Below are positions 30,512 through 32,406 of a stretch of 32,406 bases of DNA, piece after piece. Within the stretch, counting starts at the first letter, position 1, and the number at the start of each line of letters is the position of its first letter. The position numbers were made by a program, and so were the translations under genes. Source of the stretch: DAOUAT01 sp964551735 (lineage in GTDB: Bacteria > Chloroflexota > Anaerolineae > CG2-30-64-16); assembly GCA_964551735.1 (NCBI GenBank), contig CAZKEF010000056.1:1-32406 (forward strand). The letters are read 5' to 3'. The notes under the pieces are model-generated. The model saw only the letters and a list, made by a program, of their open reading frames with translations. It was not told the DNA's origin and did no database searches.

Positions 30512-31003
30512 TCAGGCCTCAATGGTGATCCGGTGGCGGGCCACAGGGCCGTCTGCCAGGCGGGTCACGCCTGCGATGCGCAGGCCCGCAACATCGGCGT
30601 CGGTGGTGATGTTTTCCTGCATCCAGCGGCCTGCCGGCATGGCCAGGATCAGGGCCAGGGTGGCGCCCAACACCGCGCTGGGCACGCGATCCCACACCGT
30701 ACGGTCGCGGCCGCGGGTCATCAGCAGCGCGCCGATGCCGCTCAGCGCGCCCGCGGTGACCAGGTTGGTGCCGCAATTGGGGTGGATGGCCAGGCTGCAC
30801 TCGCCGGCCTGGAGCCGCGCCAGCGCCTCCCTGGCGAGGTCGGCCAGGGTGTCAGTCGAGACGTCGCCGAACACCATGAATCCGAAGACGTCGCTGCGCG
30901 CCACTACCTGCACGCCGGGCAGCCGCCGGCTCAACAGCGAGACTGTGGCGTGTTCGATCGCATGATGTTGGCGCAGCCGCCGCGCAAAACTGAATAATTC
31001 CAC
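30512..31003 (-). CDS. DUF6391-like membrane protein
   Basis: A 163-aa protein with the pattern I associate with DUF6391 (name from memory): RRLRQHHAIEHATVSLLSRRLP, SDVFGFMVFGDVSTDTLADLAREALARLQAGE, then LAIHPNCGTNLVTAGALSGIGALL leading into two hydrophobic segments. The conserved HHAIEHAT and HPNCGTN clusters could bind a metal, but no function is established. The start is GTG 31003 with GGAGG 4 nt upstream; an overlapping ATG two bases away is in another frame. It lies between mutS2 and holA on the same strand, 152 bp after mutS2 with a 92-nt repeat between. Confidence 0.72.
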   Translation of the reverse strand: MELFSFARRLRQHHAIEHATVSLLSRRLPGVQVVARSDVFGFMVFGDVSTDTLADLAREALARLQAGECSLAIHPNCGTNLVTAGALSGIGALLMTRGRDRTVWDRVPSAVLGATLALILAMPAGRWMQENITTDADVAGLRIAGVTRLADGPVARHRITIEA

Positions 31004-31032
31004 ATGTCCTCCATTACGCCCGGCGATTCGAA

Positions 31033-31124
31033 GTCACGGCTGCCATTGCGAAGTCGGTCGCCACCGACTGTCAGACAGCCTGCGCACGCAGGCTTCGCAA
31101 CGGTGGCCGCGGTTTTCAACCGCC
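31033..31124. repeat. 92-nt multi-hairpin repeat beside mutS2
   Basis: GCTGCCATTGCGAAG pairs with CTTCGCAACGGTGGC, enclosing GTCGGT-CGCC-ACCGAC and GCCTGCG-CA-CGCAGGC hairpins. A GCGGTTTTCAACCGC hairpin closes the right edge. It matches the element in ubiD. A partial duplicate of its right flank (CAACCGCCGAGTCACC) lies at 31145-31160, reaching the mutS2 stop. Confidence 0.82.
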
Positions 31125-31155
31125 GAGTGACCCCGCCAAGTTTCCAACCGCCGAG

Positions 31156-32406
31156 TCACCGTTGCACCAGCTTCGCCACCGTGACGCCCTCGCCGCCTTC
31201 GTTGCTATCACCGGCGCGGAAGGAGCTGACCAGCGAATGGCCGCGCAGCTCGTCGCGCACGGCCTGGCGCAGCGCGCCGGTGCCTTTGCCGTGGATGATG
31301 CGCACGAACGGCAGGCCGGCCAGGTAGGCGGTGTCCAGGTAGCGGTCAAGCTCGATCAGCATGTCGTCTACGGTCAGGCCGCGCAGGTCGAGCTCGAAGC
31401 CGGGGCTGGACGGCCGCGGCTCCGAGCCGCCGGCCTGCACCTGCACCGCTGTGCGCTCCCCGCGCTGGCGCAGCTCCAGCCGGTGCGCGGCCAGGCGCAC
31501 GCGAAACGCGCCCACCTGTACATCGATCTCGTTGCCGCTGACCCCTTTCACCTCGCCGGTGGATCCCAGCGATGGCACCCAGACGATGTCGCCGGGCTCC
31601 AGCGGGCCTTCCACTTGCAGCGGTGGCGGGGCTTGCATGGGCGGCACCGGCCGGGCCTGCGCGGCACGTTGGACCACCAGGTCCTGCGCCTCGGACAGCC
31701 ATTTCTCATGCAGCGTCTTGCCGGCGGCCGCGCTCGCTTCCCGCGGGAAACCGGCAAGTTGGCCGCGCACGCGATCGATCTCGGCGCTCAGGGTGACCAG
31801 TTCGGCTTCAGCCTGACGTCGCGCCTCGGCCAGGACTTCACGCCGCGCCTCTTCCGCCTTGGCCAGGCGGTAGCTCAAGTCCGTGTTGAGCGCCTCGGCC
31901 CGGCGCTGGGTGGCTTTGGCCTGGGTCTCAGCGGCCAGCGCGGCTTCCCTTGCCCGCTTGATCTCTGCCAGCATCGCCTCGGCTTCCAGCGACTGCGGCG
32001 AAACCAACGCCTCGGCCTGTGCGACGATGGCGGCGGGCAGGCCCAGCCGTTGGGCGATGGCGAACGCGTTGGAGCGGCCGGGCAGTCCGATGCTGAGCCG
32101 GTAGGTGGGGCTGAGGGTTTCGATATCGAACTCGACGCTGGCGTTCACCACGTAGGATGTGGTGTGGGCGAAAACCTTCAACTCGGAGTAGTGCGTCGTC
32201 GCCAGCGCCGTGATGCCTCGTGCCAGCAGCGTCTTGAGCAGCGCTTGGGCCAGCGCCGCGCCCTCTTCCGGGTCGGTGCCTGCGCCCAGCTCGTCGAACA
32301 GCACCAGCGAGCGTTCGTCGGCCTGGGCCAGGATCTCGACGATGTGCGTCATGTGCGACGAGAAGGTGGACAGGCTCTGCTCGATGCTCTGCTCGTCGCC
32401 GATGTC
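31156..32406 (-). CDS. mutS2: MutS2 with Smr endonuclease domain (5' part outside window)
   Basis: C-terminal 416 residues of MutS2, which suppresses homologous recombination and, in some bacteria, splits collided ribosomes. The edge falls in the ATPase domain: DIGDEQSIEQSLSTFSSH at the window end is the Walker B region, followed by LVLFDELGAGTDPEEGAALAQ and ALATTHYSELKVFA. A long charged coiled-coil region (about 130-235 of the visible part) and a KOW/SH3-like segment (PGDIVWVPSLGSTGEVKGV) follow. The Smr domain has LDLRG and the catalytic HGKGTGALR. The gene runs off the right edge in frame, with no stop. Walker A and earlier domains are outside. Confidence 0.94.
   Translation of the reverse strand, partial: DIGDEQSIEQSLSTFSSHMTHIVEILAQADERSLVLFDELGAGTDPEEGAALAQALLKTLLARGITALATTHYSELKVFAHTTSYVVNASVEFDIETLSPTYRLSIGLPGRSNAFAIAQRLGLPAAIVAQAEALVSPQSLEAEAMLAEIKRAREAALAAETQAKATQRRAEALNTDLSYRLAKAEEARREVLAEARRQAEAELVTLSAEIDRVRGQLAGFPREASAAAGKTLHEKWLSEAQDLVVQRAAQARPVPPMQAPPPLQVEGPLEPGDIVWVPSLGSTGEVKGVSGNEIDVQVGAFRVRLAAHRLELRQRGERTAVQVQAGGSEPRPSSPGFELDLRGLTVDDMLIELDRYLDTAYLAGLPFVRIIHGKGTGALRQAVRDELRGHSLVSSFRAGDSNEGGEGVTVAKLVQR

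Overview
The window is a GC-rich bacterial chromosome segment, densely coding with short gaps. Gene content fits Chloroflexota (Anaerolineae/Caldilineae-like): a mevalonate kinase instead of a visible MEP gene, a ubiE-ubiX pair plus a ubiD homologue, a bacterial eRF1-like (baeRF) protein, DUF3467, DUF6391-like and DUF5671 proteins, PT-rich LysM lipoproteins and several families of small dispersed repeats. The taxon is inferred from family content only; no rRNA or tRNA gene was seen.

Layout. 1-2496: end of a Tn7-like transposon carrying tnsA and tnsB with an ATGA overlap, a candidate TGT-type terminus near 2496 and two TnsB-site-like repeats. tnsC and any targeting genes would lie left of the window. 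2585-8869 (minus strand): a proteostasis block with DUF3467, clpC, a baeRF-type protein, a CbpA-like J-protein and a LysM lipoprotein. The J-protein and LysM genes have clear sigma70-type promoters, and a strong terminator follows the LysM gene. 8960-13903 (minus): kbl, preceded by a compact operon of small protein, ECF S-component, ABC ATPase, ABC permease, ubiE and ubiX. 14120-19304: AIR-synthase-related protein (plus), YesL-like membrane protein, alpha/beta hydrolase and PepT-like peptidase (minus), surE (plus). 19406-25118 (plus): a membrane block with a lipoprotein fused to a YhfC-type intramembrane protease, an ABC-2 exporter pair, and a protein with about six DUF5671-like repeats fused to a DUF3842-like domain. 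25144-29452 (plus): mevalonate kinase, UbiD-family decarboxylase, a coiled-coil membrane protein and thpR. 29456-32406 (minus): holA, DUF6391-like and the 3' part of mutS2.

How genes may work together. UbiE and UbiX suggest menaquinone maturation and prenyl-FMN supply; the UbiD homologue needs prenyl-FMN. UbiD lies next to mevalonate kinase, so it could act either in menaquinone synthesis or as the anhydromevalonate-phosphate decarboxylase of an archaeal-type mevalonate route. ClpC, the J-protein and the baeRF protein (possible nascent-chain release at stalled ribosomes) form a protein-quality-control neighbourhood.

The most unusual sequence-level signal is repeat invasion. A 62-bp REP-like hairpin family (4 copies) fills intergenic gaps. 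Heptamer arrays occur between genes and twice in frame inside mevalonate kinase. A 92-nt multi-hairpin element sits in frame inside ubiD and again beside mutS2. Octamers form the C-terminus of the peptidase. Two domain fusions (lipoprotein-YhfC and DUF5671x6-DUF3842) around an ABC exporter are the best candidates for an undescribed membrane system. No gap exceeds 300 bases.
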